Shown here piece after piece: positions 9,456 through 19,183 of a stretch of 64,000 bases of DNA. Location of the stretch: the NCBI RefSeq assembly GCF_016612505.1, contig NZ_JAENRR010000008.1, positions 89,242-153,241 of the forward strand. Direction: 5' to 3'. Made by a program: the position numbers and the translations under genes. How positions within the stretch are numbered: the stretch's first letter is position 1; each line of letters opens with the position of its first letter. The stretch is from Carboxylicivirga marina (GTDB lineage Bacteria; Bacteroidota; Bacteroidia; Bacteroidales; Marinilabiliaceae). Below the pieces are notes generated by a model. The model ran no database searches. It was not told the origin of the DNA and saw only the letters and a list, made by a program, of their open reading frames with translations.

Positions 9456-11240
9456 ATGAACATAAATATAATCAGGAACATATCAATCAGACTTAGACTC
9501 ATAACAGGCTTTACCATTATGGTTGCATGCGTTGCAATCGTTGGCTTTATTGGTAGAAATGGGATTAATCACACGCAAAAAATTGTTACGGTAGCCAACC
9601 ACCTAAAACAAAGTCAGGAATACCTGCTAAACGCCAGAATATCGGTTCTATACTACATGAACTTTAATGATCCCACAAAGGTTGATGTGGCAACGACTCA
9701 ATTAACAAATGCTTTGTATGAAATTAATACAGCCGATAGTGTTCAAACAATTAATGCCGAAAAAAATGATTCATTAAAACAAGCCATCACTAACTACCAT
9801 GATGGGTTAAAAGCATATGCTTTAGCGGAAGTAAATAAACAAAAGACCAAACGCGACTGGTCAAAGGCAGGCGATAAAGTTGGTGCTCTTATAACATTTG
9901 ACAAGCATCTTAATGATTACAATAAATTATCAAAAGACATTTCATATGCACATAGCCAGGTAAGAATTGCCGCGTGGGAATTTGTTGCTCAGCAAATGGA
10001 TGAAAAAGGTAATGTCAATCAAAAAGCTATTAACAAAGTAAATTCGAGACTAGATAAGCTATATACTATTATCGACAAAGCAAGAAATACCTATTCGGGC
10101 GAAGTGATAAAAACACTTGATAAAATAGAAGGTGGTTATAGCGATTATCAAAATGCATTTGAAGCATTTTTGACAGATAATATAGAGCAAGGCAAACAAT
10201 TGCGTTCCATGCAGAATTCGGGAGCTAAAGCGGCTGGTTTAAGCAGCTCTATGGTTAAACTTGTAAGCACTGAAGAAAGTAGAATTATTCAATCTGCGTC
10301 ATTTTGGAGTACTACGTTACTCATTTTTGCGATGGTGATTGGGGTCGTTATTACACGAATCATTAATCAAAGTATTATTAACCCAGTTAACAGAGGTCTG
10401 CGCTTAGCCGAAGCTTTGGCCGATGGAGAATTACACCATTCGTTTGAAACAAGTGGCAAAGATGAAATCAGTCGCTTAATGAATGCCCTCAAACAAATGA
10501 ATGTTAAGCTTCGTGAGGTAGTAAGTGAAATTGCTAATGGGGCTGAACAGCTGAACCATGCCAGTGAGCAATTAAATCAAAGTTCGCAGGAACTGACTCA
10601 AGGAGCCAGCGAACAAGCAGCCTCGCTCGAAGAAGTTTCAACAACCATGGAAGAGTTGGTGGCCAATATTGAGCAAAGTAATGTGAATGCCGGCACCAGC
10701 GAAAAACATTCAAATAAAGCTTTGGAAGGGATTAAAATAACAGCCAACGAATCAGAAAAAGCCTTCGAGGCCAACAAACTGATTAGTGAAAAAATTGCCA
10801 TGATTGAGGAAATTGCGATGCAAACCAACATTTTGGCACTTAATGCTTCAGTAGAAGCGGCTCGTGCCGGCGAGCATGGTCGTGGCTTTGCTGTTGTTGC
10901 CGGCGAAGTAAGAAAACTGGCCGAAAGGAGCCAGGATACTGCATCTGAAATAGTTCGTGTAGCTAAAGAAAGCAATACTCTATCAGAAAACTCAAGCGAA
11001 CTACTTAGCAAAATGCTGCCAACCATTGACACCTCAAATAATCTGATGAAAGAAATATCATCGGCCACCCGGGAACAGCGCGATGCCGTGCAGCAAATAA
11101 ACGCGGCTATTCAGCAAATGAACCAAACAACACAGCTAAATGCTTCGAGTAGTGAAGAAATTGCTGGTAATGCCGAAGAGCTCAACTCACAAGCCACGCA
11201 ACTAAGGGAGTTAATCAATTACTTTAAACTTAAAAACTAA
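9456..11240 (+). CDS. Methyl-accepting chemotaxis protein
   Basis: Membrane chemoreceptor of 594 residues that controls CheA. Seen in order (numbering from the chosen start): TM1 at about 14-34, a periplasmic helical ligand domain at about 35-280 (four-helix-bundle type), TM2 at about 283-305, HAMP at about 306-360, and a long cytoplasmic coiled coil. The hairpin tip carries the conserved [21 protein letters not shown] and [18 protein letters not shown] segments. Glutamine/glutamate-rich methylation stretches flank the tip. There is no C-terminal CheR-binding pentapeptide. An ATG at 9408 would add 16 residues, but the promoter position and the usual short basic N-terminus favour 9456. It stands alone, with no che genes nearby, so the ligand cannot be guessed. 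Confidence 0.93.
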   Translation: MNINIIRNISIRLRLITGFTIMVACVAIVGFIGRNGINHTQKIVTVANHLKQSQEYLLNARISVLYYMNFNDPTKVDVATTQLTNALYEINTADSVQTINAEKNDSLKQAITNYHDGLKAYALAEVNKQKTKRDWSKAGDKVGALITFDKHLNDYNKLSKDISYAHSQVRIAAWEFVAQQMDEKGNVNQKAINKVNSRLDKLYTIIDKARNTYSGEVIKTLDKIEGGYSDYQNAFEAFLTDNIEQGKQLRSMQNSGAKAAGLSSSMVKLVSTEESRIIQSASFWSTTLLIFAMVIGVVITRIINQSIINPVNRGLRLAEALADGELHHSFETSGKDEISRLMNALKQMNVKLREVVSEIANGAEQLNHASEQLNQSSQELTQGASEQAASLEEVSTTMEELVANIEQSNVNAGTSEKHSNKALEGIKITANESEKAFEANKLISEKIAMIEEIAMQTNILALNASVEAARAGEHGRGFAVVAGEVRKLAERSQDTASEIVRVAKESNTLSENSSELLSKMLPTIDTSNNLMKEISSATREQRDAVQQINAAIQQMNQTTQLNASSSEEIAGNAEELNSQATQLRELINYFKLKN

Positions 11241-11262
11241 GCACAGTATAATTTTTTATTCA

Positions 11263-11296
11263 AAAGGCTCTAATCCTCGTGTGGATTAGAGCCTTT
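11263..11296. terminator. Bidirectional terminator between chemoreceptor and efflux operon
   Basis: A perfect 14-bp stem (AAAGGCTCTAATCC / GGATTAGAGCCTTT) with a 6-base loop, 23 bp after the chemoreceptor stop and 54 bp beyond the end of the convergent efflux operon. T tails are short on both strands. Confidence 0.75.
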
Positions 11297-11349
11297 ATCA
11301 TTCACAAACAAAAAATATAGAAACATTCACACCGTAGTGCAAACTCAAA

Positions 11350-11535
11350 CTATTTTGGAACTCCAAGTTTGGTTAAAATATCATTCATCAAACACCATTT
11401 AGTAATAGATGATTGAATTAAATTAACGGCGACAAAACCGGCTAAAAACAACCAGTTAACATTAACATAAATGGCCAATAAAACACTGATAAGTACTAGT
11501 GTTCCGGCAATTGCTCTAACAATTCTTTCTTGCAT
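11350..11535 (-). CDS. Small DUF2892 (YgaP-like) inner-membrane protein
   Basis: A 61-residue protein made almost entirely of two hydrophobic helices (about 8-24 and 28-45). It begins MQERIVRAIAG and contains the later TKWCLMNDILTKLG segment typical of DUF2892 proteins, which resemble the membrane part of the rhodanese YgaP. Function is unknown. It is the last gene of the efflux operon, 19 bp after the PII-like gene, and the operon terminator follows. Its place suggests a helper role in envelope or metal-related efflux, but the sequence itself does not show this. Confidence 0.8.
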   Translation of the reverse strand: MQERIVRAIAGTLVLISVLLAIYVNVNWLFLAGFVAVNLIQSSITKWCLMNDILTKLGVPK

Positions 11536-11554
11536 GATTATTTATTTTAAATGA

Positions 11555-11860
11555 TTATCCAACTCCTTGTTCCACATTAATAATATAGGCATTGATATTA
11601 CATTGCGGCATTTCAGCTTTGCACTGAAGTAGTTTATCTAGTAAACTATCGGCTTGTTCATTGCCTACAAAGGAAATAAAAATAATGTTGTCCATACCAA
11701 AATCTCCCTTTCCGAACCAGTTACCTAATCGATGTTGTTTCTCCAACTTTTGCATTCCTTTTGCTTCAATCTCGTTATAGTAGCTTACATGCTGCTCGCT
11801 AAAAAACTCCTGCAAACGTTCTCTGTATTCGGCCACTGTAATGGCTATTAATAGTTTCAT
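11555..11860 (-). CDS. PII-like (DUF3240-type) protein of the efflux operon
   Basis: A 101-residue soluble protein with an alternating strand-helix pattern (MKLLIAITVAEYR, then FSEQHVSYYNEIEAKG, later NIIFISFVGNEQADSLLDKLL and INAYIINVEQG). This resembles the ferredoxin-like fold of PII-family proteins linked to RND efflux operons. Three cysteine or metal-capable residues lie near the C-terminal half. An upstream ATG at 11926 would add 22 residues encoded by a stutter-repeat spacer; the start at 11860 gives the normal PII-type N-terminus. It follows the RND pump gene and precedes DUF2892. A regulatory or trimeric sensor role is inferred; DNA binding is not suggested. Confidence 0.65.
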   Translation of the reverse strand: MKLLIAITVAEYRERLQEFFSEQHVSYYNEIEAKGMQKLEKQHRLGNWFGKGDFGMDNIIFISFVGNEQADSLLDKLLQCKAEMPQCNINAYIINVEQGVG

Positions 11861-11941
11861 ATTATCTAGTGCTAGATGCATAGTGACCAGTGCATAGTGC
11901 TCAAATTGAAAATTAACACTAAGCACAGCGCACTTTGCACT
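11861..11941 (-). repeat. Stutter-repeat spacer in the efflux operon
   Basis: The 81 bases between the RND gene and the PII-like gene are built from short repeated words. On the minus strand AAGTGCAAAGTGC is followed later by CACTATGCACTGGTCACTATGCA, with CACTATGCA present twice. The style matches spacers in the hydrogenase cluster. Confidence 0.5.
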
Positions 11942-14900
11942 TTAATTATTTAATTCAGACTCTTCCAACTCTTCAACATGGTTGGTTGAATAATTCTGCT
12001 TTCTTTCTTCGTCAGGCGACTCGTATTTTTTACGTTCAGTCATGTAAAAAATCAATGGTACAATTAGTAATGTTAGCACTGTTGAAGCAATAGTACCCCC
12101 CATTAATGAGATGGCTAAGCCCTGGAATATTGGATCAAACAAGATAACTACCGCACCAATCACGACTGTACCTGCAGTCAGCAGAATGGGTGTTGTACGC
12201 ACAGCACCTGCTTCGATAACTGCCTCACGCAATGGCACGCCTTCATTGAGTCGTATATTCACAAAATCTATCAGAAGTATAGAGTTCCGGACCATTATAC
12301 CGGCCAGAGCAATCATACCAATCATTGATGTTGCAGTAAAGAATGCGTTCAGCATCCAGTGTCCTAAAACAATCCCAACCAATGATAAAGGAATAGCAAC
12401 CATCATTACAAATGGCACTTTCAGGTTTTGAAACCAACCAACAATTAACAGGTAGATGATAACCAACACAACTGCAAAGGCCGTTCCTAAATCACGAAAT
12501 ACTTCATAGGTTATTTGCCATTCTCCATCCCATTTAAGTCCAAAATTATTCTCAACAAATGGCTGACCATTGTAAAACTCTTCAATGCTATAACCTTCTG
12601 GCAATTGAATCTCATCCATGCGCTCACTCATATCAAGAATGGCATATACCGGACTTTCTAAATCACCAGCAACATCGGCTGTGACATAAACCACTTGTTT
12701 TTGATTTTTACGAAAGATGCTCTTCTCTTTCACTTCTTCACGGATGTTTACCAAATCGCCAACGATGATCATTTCACCACGCTGCGATTTCAGACTTATC
12801 TTTTTAAGGTCCTTAATACTTGTGCGCTTACTCTCATCCAAACGTAGTTTAATACCCACCTGCTGATGATCATTTTCGGCATATAACTGAGAAACCTGAG
12901 CTCCACGTAAGGCCATATTCACAGCCTGAATGATTTGCTGAGGTGCCACACCTGCCAGCATCGCTTTTTCCTTATCAACATCAAAGTGATATTCTACCTG
13001 ATCATCTTCCATCATCCAATCCACATCTACCACACTTTCGGTATCAGCAAATAAATCTTTTACCTGGCTTGCAACTGCTTTCTGTGCTTCGTAATCAGGG
13101 CCATAAATCTCAGCTACCAATGTCGACATCACTGGAGGTCCTGGTGGTACTTCAACCACCTTTACATTGGCATTAAGCTTCTCACCAATGGATTGTAGGC
13201 CTGGGCGCAACTCTTTTGCAATATCATGCGATTGCAAATCACGCTCTTTCTTGGAAACCAGATTTACCTGAATATCGGCCACATTTGAGCCTCGACGCAA
13301 ATCGTAATGACGCACCAAGCCATTAAAGTTTATCGGTGCTGATGTACCAACGTAGGTTTGATAATCCGTCACTAACTCATGACTTTTTATATAAGCTGCA
13401 AGCTCTTTGGTTACATTAGCTGTTTCCTCAAGAGTGGTTCCTTCGGGCATATCAATCACCACCTGAAACTCATTTTTATTATCGAAAGGCAAAATTTTAA
13501 CCGTTACCACTTTGAATAAGAACAAACTGGCCGAACCGAACAACAACACTGTTACGCCACCAATAAATACCCAACGTTTTATCGGGCTCTCAATCATAGG
13601 TCGCATGGTTTTATCATATAAACGATAGATAAGTGTTTTCTCCAATGAATAATCCTTATCATCATCTTTACCATCGTCATGCTTTAATAAGCGATAAGCT
13701 AACCACGGCGTAATCATAAGCGCTACCAGTAAAGAAAATATCATGGCTATAGATGCACCAATAGGCATCGGACTCATGTAAGGTCCCATCATACCTGATA
13801 CAAAAATCATTGGAATAACAGCTGCAATCACCGTAAATGTTGCTAAAATGGTAGGGTTACCCACCTCATCAATCGAACGTAAAGCCGCCTGCCAAAATGG
13901 TAACTGCTTCATCTTAAAATGTCGGTGCATGTTTTCAGCAATAATAATCGAATCATCAACTACAATACCCGTTACAAACACCAAAGCAAATAAGGTAATA
14001 CGGTTAAGCGTGTAATCGAGGAAATAATAGCTAAACATGGTTAATGCAAAGGTGATAGGTACCGAAATAAACACCACCAAACCACCTCGCCAGCCCATGG
14101 CCAACATGACTACAAATGTTACAGCGATTATTGCACCTAGCAAGTGCATTAACAATTCGCCAACTTTATCAGATGCTGTTTCTCCGTAATTTCGAGTCAC
14201 TTCCACCTGAATATCGGCAGGTAATAATTCTTCACGCAAAACATCTATTTTCTCTGTAATTTGTTCAGCTAATCGCATAGCATCGGCTCCACGACGCTTG
14301 GCAACCGAAATTGTTACTGCCGGGTATTCACTCTGAAACGTCTCTTGATTATCATTTGCAGTTCCATAGCCAAAAGCAACATACGAATTAGGTAACTCAG
14401 GCCCGTCTTCAACACTAGCCACTTGATGCAAATACACAGGCGACTGCTGATGAACACCAATCACAAGGTTTGCAACCTCATCGGCATTGACGAAAAACTT
14501 GCCGGTTCTTACGGCATATTCGTTATTTCCATGATTAAAACTACCAGCCGATACTTGTTGATTAGCTGCCTGTAATTGTTGTGTGATTAATAATGGATCA
14601 ACTTTAAATGCTGCCATTTTATCGCGTTGCAACACTACCTGAATCTCGCGATTACGTCCGCCAATCACCTTCGTTTCTGACACATCAGTAATCTTCTCTA
14701 TTTCAGAAGTTAGTTCCTGAGCCACACGTTTCAACTGGTAATCGTCATAGTTCTCGCTCCAAAGCGTAAGTCCCATAACAGGTACATCATCAATCGACCT
14801 GGTTTTAACCAAAGGTAGTGTCACACCAGTCGGCATCTGATCCATGTTTTTCATTAGCTCATTGTACAACTTCACGAGGCTTCGTTCAATATCCTCACCA

Positions 14901-15205
14901 ACATAAAACTGAACAATAAGCATGGCTTGCTCATTCAACGATTGCGAATAAACATATTCAACACCTTTTACATTAGAGATGACCTTCTCAATAGGTGTAA
15001 CTATTTTTGATTCAATTTCTTTAGGGCTAGCACCTGGGTACGCAATAAAAATATCGGCTATCGGTACATCAATCTGAGGTTCCTCTTCGCGAGGTGTTAA
15101 GTATGAACTGTACACACCAATGATCATAAAGGCGACCATTAAAAGCGGTGTCAGCTTTGATTTTATAAACATCCGGGCTAATGTCCCGGCAAATCCTGTT
15201 TTCAT
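11942..15205 (-). CDS. RND-family efflux pump, inner-membrane permease
   Basis: Proton-driven exporter of the AcrB superfamily, 1087 residues, about the full length for the family. Seen: TM1 at about 18-36, a large periplasmic porter loop, TM2-6, a second periplasmic loop, and TM8-12 near the C-terminus. The proton relay pair in TM4 is Asp417-Asp418 (VVDDSIIIAEN), as in hydrophobe/amphiphile exporters, rather than the single aspartate pattern of CusA-type metal pumps. The C-terminal end is charged (EELEESEL). Cognate adaptor and TolC genes lie directly upstream with gaps of 27 and 37 bp. A linked PII-like protein is more usual with metal efflux, so the substrate class is open: drugs, bile-like compounds or metals. 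Confidence 0.95.
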   Translation of the reverse strand: MKTGFAGTLARMFIKSKLTPLLMVAFMIIGVYSSYLTPREEEPQIDVPIADIFIAYPGASPKEIESKIVTPIEKVISNVKGVEYVYSQSLNEQAMLIVQFYVGEDIERSLVKLYNELMKNMDQMPTGVTLPLVKTRSIDDVPVMGLTLWSENYDDYQLKRVAQELTSEIEKITDVSETKVIGGRNREIQVVLQRDKMAAFKVDPLLITQQLQAANQQVSAGSFNHGNNEYAVRTGKFFVNADEVANLVIGVHQQSPVYLHQVASVEDGPELPNSYVAFGYGTANDNQETFQSEYPAVTISVAKRRGADAMRLAEQITEKIDVLREELLPADIQVEVTRNYGETASDKVGELLMHLLGAIIAVTFVVMLAMGWRGGLVVFISVPITFALTMFSYYFLDYTLNRITLFALVFVTGIVVDDSIIIAENMHRHFKMKQLPFWQAALRSIDEVGNPTILATFTVIAAVIPMIFVSGMMGPYMSPMPIGASIAMIFSLLVALMITPWLAYRLLKHDDGKDDDKDYSLEKTLIYRLYDKTMRPMIESPIKRWVFIGGVTVLLFGSASLFLFKVVTVKILPFDNKNEFQVVIDMPEGTTLEETANVTKELAAYIKSHELVTDYQTYVGTSAPINFNGLVRHYDLRRGSNVADIQVNLVSKKERDLQSHDIAKELRPGLQSIGEKLNANVKVVEVPPGPPVMSTLVAEIYGPDYEAQKAVASQVKDLFADTESVVDVDWMMEDDQVEYHFDVDKEKAMLAGVAPQQIIQAVNMALRGAQVSQLYAENDHQQVGIKLRLDESKRTSIKDLKKISLKSQRGEMIIVGDLVNIREEVKEKSIFRKNQKQVVYVTADVAGDLESPVYAILDMSERMDEIQLPEGYSIEEFYNGQPFVENNFGLKWDGEWQITYEVFRDLGTAFAVVLVIIYLLIVGWFQNLKVPFVMMVAIPLSLVGIVLGHWMLNAFFTATSMIGMIALAGIMVRNSILLIDFVNIRLNEGVPLREAVIEAGAVRTTPILLTAGTVVIGAVVILFDPIFQGLAISLMGGTIASTVLTLLIVPLIFYMTERKKYESPDEERKQNYSTNHVEELEESELNN

Positions 15206-15232
15206 AACATTAAGATTTAAAAAATGGGAACA

Positions 15233-16309
15233 TTAATTTAAATTCAACTGAGCACCATCAAACAAGCGCCCTTTAGATGACGTAACAACCTGATTACCTT
15301 CATTCAACCCGGATAGAACTTCGACTTTATCACCGTATGTCTTACCTAATCGAACCCAACGTAACAAGGCCTGATTCGACTGACTAACTGTCCAGATACC
15401 TTTTAACTGACCACGGTTAATGACCATATCAGAGGCCACCAGCAATTTATTCTCTTCACCTTTAAAGTGATTAACATGTGCAAATACACCACTTCGAATA
15501 ACTGCTTTTTGCTTACTGCTCGGGTTTAAATTAATTCGTGCATCAAATTGAGAACCTGAAAAACGGCTAGAAGGACTAATTCGTGCAATACTTCCCTTAA
15601 TCGGCTCTGGACAGGCATCAATTAATACTTCCACTTCATCCCCTTTTTCTAATTTATAAATATCTGATTCAGGAATCTTAGCATTCACTTCAAACAAGCC
15701 CGGCGCTTCAATTGCCAACAAAGGCATACCTGGATTTGCCATATCTCCTCCATCAACAAAACGTTGTGTAATCACACCGCTATATGGAGCACGTATATTG
15801 GCATAAGATAACATCTCGTCCACTTCTTCTTTGGCCTTTTGAGCTGCTTCAAGTTGCGCCTTGGTCATTTCATAGTGCACCGTAATATCATCCAATTCTT
15901 TTTGCGTAGCACTGTTACTACTTTTCAAGCTCTGCATACGCTTATAATCATCCTGCGCATGCTTATAAGATGCTTTTGCCTGAATAATATTGGCTTCCAC
16001 TTGCTTTTGCTTGGCCTGAATATCATTACTTCGGATCGATACTAATAACTGACCTTTATTAACCGCATCTCCCTCATGCACTAGCACTTTTGAGATTTGC
16101 CCCATAATGCGCGTACTTAAAGTCGATTGATTAACTGATGATACCGTACCTGTATAATGAAATTTCTTTGGAACACTTGTTAGCTTCACCACTTCAGCAT
16201 TGGCAGCTATGGCAACTGATTTCTTTTCATCTTTTGTTGAATCGCTGCCACATGCCTGCAAAAGGCTGGCTACTAGCAATACGACTATTGATAAATTTAA
16301 AGCTTTCAT
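15233..16309 (-). CDS. RND efflux periplasmic adaptor (membrane-fusion) lipoprotein
   Basis: Links the RND permease to the TolC channel. The 358-residue protein starts with a lipoprotein signal (MKALNLSIVVLLVASLLQAC), so Cys20 is the likely lipidated residue. Then follow a beta-barrel/lipoyl half (VNQSTLSTRIMGQISKVLVHEGDAVNKGQLL at about 60-90), a coiled-coil hairpin (about 95-165), the second lipoyl half (NIRAPYSGVITQRFVDGGD) and the beta-barrel and membrane-proximal domains. Located between the tolC-like and pump genes in one transcript. Standard length and architecture, nothing missing. Confidence 0.94.
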   Translation of the reverse strand: MKALNLSIVVLLVASLLQACGSDSTKDEKKSVAIAANAEVVKLTSVPKKFHYTGTVSSVNQSTLSTRIMGQISKVLVHEGDAVNKGQLLVSIRSNDIQAKQKQVEANIIQAKASYKHAQDDYKRMQSLKSSNSATQKELDDITVHYEMTKAQLEAAQKAKEEVDEMLSYANIRAPYSGVITQRFVDGGDMANPGMPLLAIEAPGLFEVNAKIPESDIYKLEKGDEVEVLIDACPEPIKGSIARISPSSRFSGSQFDARINLNPSSKQKAVIRSGVFAHVNHFKGEENKLLVASDMVINRGQLKGIWTVSQSNQALLRWVRLGKTYGDKVEVLSGLNEGNQVVTSSKGRLFDGAQLNLN

Positions 16310-16346
16310 TTCTATCTATTTTTTGTTTTTTCTCGAATGATTTGAA

Positions 16347-17684
16347 TTAATTCTGGCTTGATTCAGAAGCCAGCATCTGGTATTTGAAAACTGCTATATT
16401 GTAGTTATAAATAGCATTAAGTTTCTTAAGAATACTTTCTTCGGCTTTTGTTTCAGACATTAGCAAGTCCGATGTTCGCTCTAAGCCCTGATCGTATCGA
16501 TTGGTTCTGATACGTAAAGACTCAAGCGCTTCTTCGGCTGCCAGATTATAGGTTACCAATTGACTTTCAGCAACTGCAATGGCGCGAGTTGCTTTCGATA
16601 ATTCCATATTTTCTTTCTCTACATAATCCTGATACGAAACCATGGCCATGTTATATTTAGCCTTTGATTGATTGTATTTACCTATATTTCGACCGCCATT
16701 GAAAATACGCCATTGCAACTTAATACCCACCATGTAACTATCAGCTCCAAATCCACCAAAATCGGCATCGTATAAGTTATAAGCTCCAAAAGCATTCACA
16801 CGAGGTGCAAATTTCATTAAATCGCTCTTCGACATTTTCTTATGTGCCTCTAAGCCATATTGCATGGCCATCACATCAGAGCGATTAAGGATAGTAGTGG
16901 CATTATTAAATGAAAAAGAGACCTGTGTAATTGAATCACTAACCGTTACGGGCAGTTTTATTTCGCGCCCCATCAAAAAATTAAGCATCTCCGTTACATT
17001 TCTCACCTGGTTTTCGGCCTCTTGCACCATGGCCATTTGCTCGTACTGGCGCACTTTTATGGCCATTACATCGGCGTCTTTCATATATCCTTGTGCCAGA
17101 TTATCTTCAGCCATTTTTAAATATGAATCGGTCGCCTGCTGGGCTTTTTTCATTACATCAACACGATTTTGCGCCAATTGCAAACCATAATAAGTTTGCT
17201 TTACCATAAAACCGACATACTCTTTGGTGTACTCTGTTTTCTTTTCAGTTGCCTTAACACGATTATTGGCAGCACCTTTCCCCATCCAGGCATCAACATT
17301 AATAAGTGGTTGCTCCACCATTACCTGTGTTGCAAAATGATTGGTTTGTCCGGGTGAATTGATGACTGCCGGATCAAAATCGGCCATTGTTACACCTTGC
17401 TGTTGTAGTTTAAAACCAAATGCGTACAATGGATCATTTGATACACTATATCCAGTCGACACTTCAACAGAAGGTAAGAAACCAGCCATAGCTTGTTGAT
17501 TTCCAGCTTTAGCCTCTTCTATTTCTGCCAAAGCTTTTAGCACTTCCCTATTGTTCTCCGAAGCTAACTCCAAAGCCTCACTAAGAGAAAACAGCCCATC
17601 ACTCTCCTTTTCCTGAGCGTGAGATACAAAGCCTGCGAGTGCCATGCAGACTATCAATCCTTTTTTAAGTAAATAACTGTTCAT
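16347..17684 (-). CDS. TolC-family outer-membrane efflux channel
   Basis: Outer-membrane channel of the tripartite pump. The protein has a signal peptide ending near SHAQ, then two repeats of the OEP domain with long helices (SLSEALELASENNREVLKALAEIEEAKAG at the start of repeat one) and short strand segments. Start: an in-frame ATG at 17705 adds seven residues, but the ATG at 17684 gives a compact signal peptide (MNSYLLKKGLIVCMALAGF) and a normal leader after the promoter at 17730-17761. First gene of the five-gene efflux operon. Confidence 0.92.
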   Translation of the reverse strand: MNSYLLKKGLIVCMALAGFVSHAQEKESDGLFSLSEALELASENNREVLKALAEIEEAKAGNQQAMAGFLPSVEVSTGYSVSNDPLYAFGFKLQQQGVTMADFDPAVINSPGQTNHFATQVMVEQPLINVDAWMGKGAANNRVKATEKKTEYTKEYVGFMVKQTYYGLQLAQNRVDVMKKAQQATDSYLKMAEDNLAQGYMKDADVMAIKVRQYEQMAMVQEAENQVRNVTEMLNFLMGREIKLPVTVSDSITQVSFSFNNATTILNRSDVMAMQYGLEAHKKMSKSDLMKFAPRVNAFGAYNLYDADFGGFGADSYMVGIKLQWRIFNGGRNIGKYNQSKAKYNMAMVSYQDYVEKENMELSKATRAIAVAESQLVTYNLAAEEALESLRIRTNRYDQGLERTSDLLMSETKAEESILKKLNAIYNYNIAVFKYQMLASESSQN

Positions 17685-17729
17685 ATTTTTTGTTTGTTTT
17701 TTCAATACACATATCTACATATCTGCATG

Positions 17730-17761
17730 CAAACATATATCTAATTTTCTACATATGCAAA
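17730..17761 (-). promoter_or_regulatory. Promoter of the efflux operon with flanking direct repeats
   Basis: A perfect -7 box TATGTTTG (17730-17737, minus strand) and a TTTG -33 element (17758-17761) at 20-bp spacing. The direct repeat TCTACATAT occurs at 17714-17722 and 17748-17756, straddling the -7 box, which makes it a candidate operator. No regulator gene is adjacent. Confidence 0.7.
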
Positions 17762-17933
17762 TTTCTAGATGTCTGTATATTTCATTCAATATCTTTACTC
17801 TTGAAATACTGACAATTACTATACATACTTTTTCATCTTATTCTCTTTAAAGAGAATTGACAATATTTAAGCATTTAAAGCTCTTAAATTAAAAAACAAA
17901 TTTCCACCTTAAGTATTTATATCAGCTTCTAAC

Positions 17934-18204
17934 AACCCGAGTTCGATATAAAATTTCTGGCTCAAACCGCTTATAAATATTTAGTTTCAAGGAATATTTG
18001 TGAATGCATAGCGAGCTATGGTGAGCAGATATGATGATGAAAATGAATATTTATAAGTGAAATTCATAGCTTTTCCTTAAACAAGCGATTTACTACTCTA
18101 AATTTTATCACCATCCCGAGTGTTTCGGGATGCCTCAAAAATTTATATTGTAAATCAATCATTTAAGAAAATTTGAGCTCTGTAATTTTAATCGAACTCG
18201 GGTT
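17934..18204. repeat. MITE-like element with 14-bp perfect terminal inverted repeats
   Basis: Ends AACCCGAGTTCGAT (17934-17947) and ATCGAACTCGGGTT (18191-18204) are perfect inverted repeats; similarity continues inward for about 25 more bases. Inside are three further hairpins: CTTATAAATATT / AATATTTATAAG (17970-17981 and 18046-18057), CATAGC-GA-GCTATG (18007-18020) and CATCCCGA / TCGGGATG (18112-18132). No open reading frame. The element fills half of the gene-free stretch between the efflux operon and the S1-protein gene. Confidence 0.7.
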
Positions 18205-18218
18205 AATAGTTATTTAGC

Positions 18219-18226
18219 TATCTTTG
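18219..18226 (+). promoter_or_regulatory. -7 promoter box of the S1-protein gene
   Basis: TATCTTTG matches TAnnTTTG exactly and lies 19 bp before the ATG. No TTTG is found at the -33 position, which falls inside the terminal repeat of the MITE-like element. Confidence 0.6.
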
Positions 18227-18245
18227 CATTCTTATTTATTCATTT

Positions 18246-19076
18246 ATGATTGGCAAGTACAATACTTTAAAGGTTGTTAAAGAAGTAGAATTTGGACTTT
18301 ACCTGGATGGCGGAGAAGATTTTGGAGAGATTTTACTCCCGATTCGTTATGTTCCACCTGGATTAAAGCCTGATGATGAAATTGAGGTATTTATTTACCT
18401 TGATTCAGAAGATCGTGTTATTGCAACCACTGAAGAACCATATGCAATTGTTGGCGAATTTGCCTATCTGGAAACCGTGTCGGTCAATAAAACAGGGGCA
18501 TTTCTTGATTGGGGCTTGATGAAAGATTTGTTAGTACCTTATCGCGAGCAAGCTGAACGCATGAAGGAAGGTGAAAAATACGTTGTATACATCTATTTAG
18601 ATGATGAAAGCAGACGTATTGTTGCTACCTCAAAACTAAACTCGGTGTTGGACAATCTAATGCCAGAATACGAAGAAGGTCAGGAAGTTGATTTAATGGT
18701 TATTGCCAAAACCGACCTTGGTTATAAAGTAGCAGTAGATAGCTTACACTCAGGAATGTTATATCATAATGAGTTGTTTAAACCTATTAAGATTGGTGAC
18801 ACATTCAAGGGCTATATCAAAAAACTCAGAGAAGATGACAAACTAGACATCTCTCTGGAAAAACCTGGTTACGAAAAAATTGATGGCCTGGCTGGTGAAA
18901 TACTCGAAATGCTAAAGTCAAAGGGTGGACAAATGGATGTTTCGGATAAAAGTCCTGCGGAGTTAATTTATAAAGTATTTGGCACCAGTAAAAAGAACTT
19001 TAAAAAAGCCATTGGAACACTTTATAAACAACGAATAATTGAAATAAATAAAGACAACATCAAATTATTGAAATAA
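18246..19076 (+). CDS. cvfB: CvfB/YitL-like S1 RNA-binding protein
   Basis: RNA-binding protein of 276 residues. Three S1-type beta-barrel segments can be seen: about 5-60 (VVKEVEFGLYLDGGEDFGEILLP), about 68-125 (VSVNKTGAFLDWGLMKDLLVP) and about 135-205 (KTDLGYKVAVDSLHSGMLYHNE). A C-terminal winged-helix domain follows at about 215-276 (KSPAELIYKVFGTSKKNFKKAIG). This order matches Staphylococcus CvfB, an RNA-binding virulence regulator, and its widespread homologues. The ATG at 18246 starts at the first S1 strand. Single-gene unit with its own promoter. Confidence 0.85.
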   Translation: MIGKYNTLKVVKEVEFGLYLDGGEDFGEILLPIRYVPPGLKPDDEIEVFIYLDSEDRVIATTEEPYAIVGEFAYLETVSVNKTGAFLDWGLMKDLLVPYREQAERMKEGEKYVVYIYLDDESRRIVATSKLNSVLDNLMPEYEEGQEVDLMVIAKTDLGYKVAVDSLHSGMLYHNELFKPIKIGDTFKGYIKKLREDDKLDISLEKPGYEKIDGLAGEILEMLKSKGGQMDVSDKSPAELIYKVFGTSKKNFKKAIGTLYKQRIIEINKDNIKLLK

Positions 19077-19183
19077 ATTAATCAGTTTAGAGCTGATTCT
19101 AAAATCCAAATCACACAAATCAATTTAATGAATTATAAATGCATCACGGGAAGTGGTGTTAATATTGTAATGTGATTTTTGAA

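Noticed and set aside
10598..11068. 156-codon open frame antisense to the chemoreceptor
   Set aside because: Lies wholly within the conserved signalling domain of the receptor; its translation is low-complexity Ser/Ala/Leu, as expected for the reverse of a coiled coil.
17701..17800. CRISPR-like short repeats
   Set aside because: Only two copies of a 9-base word with no regular spacers; better explained as promoter operators.
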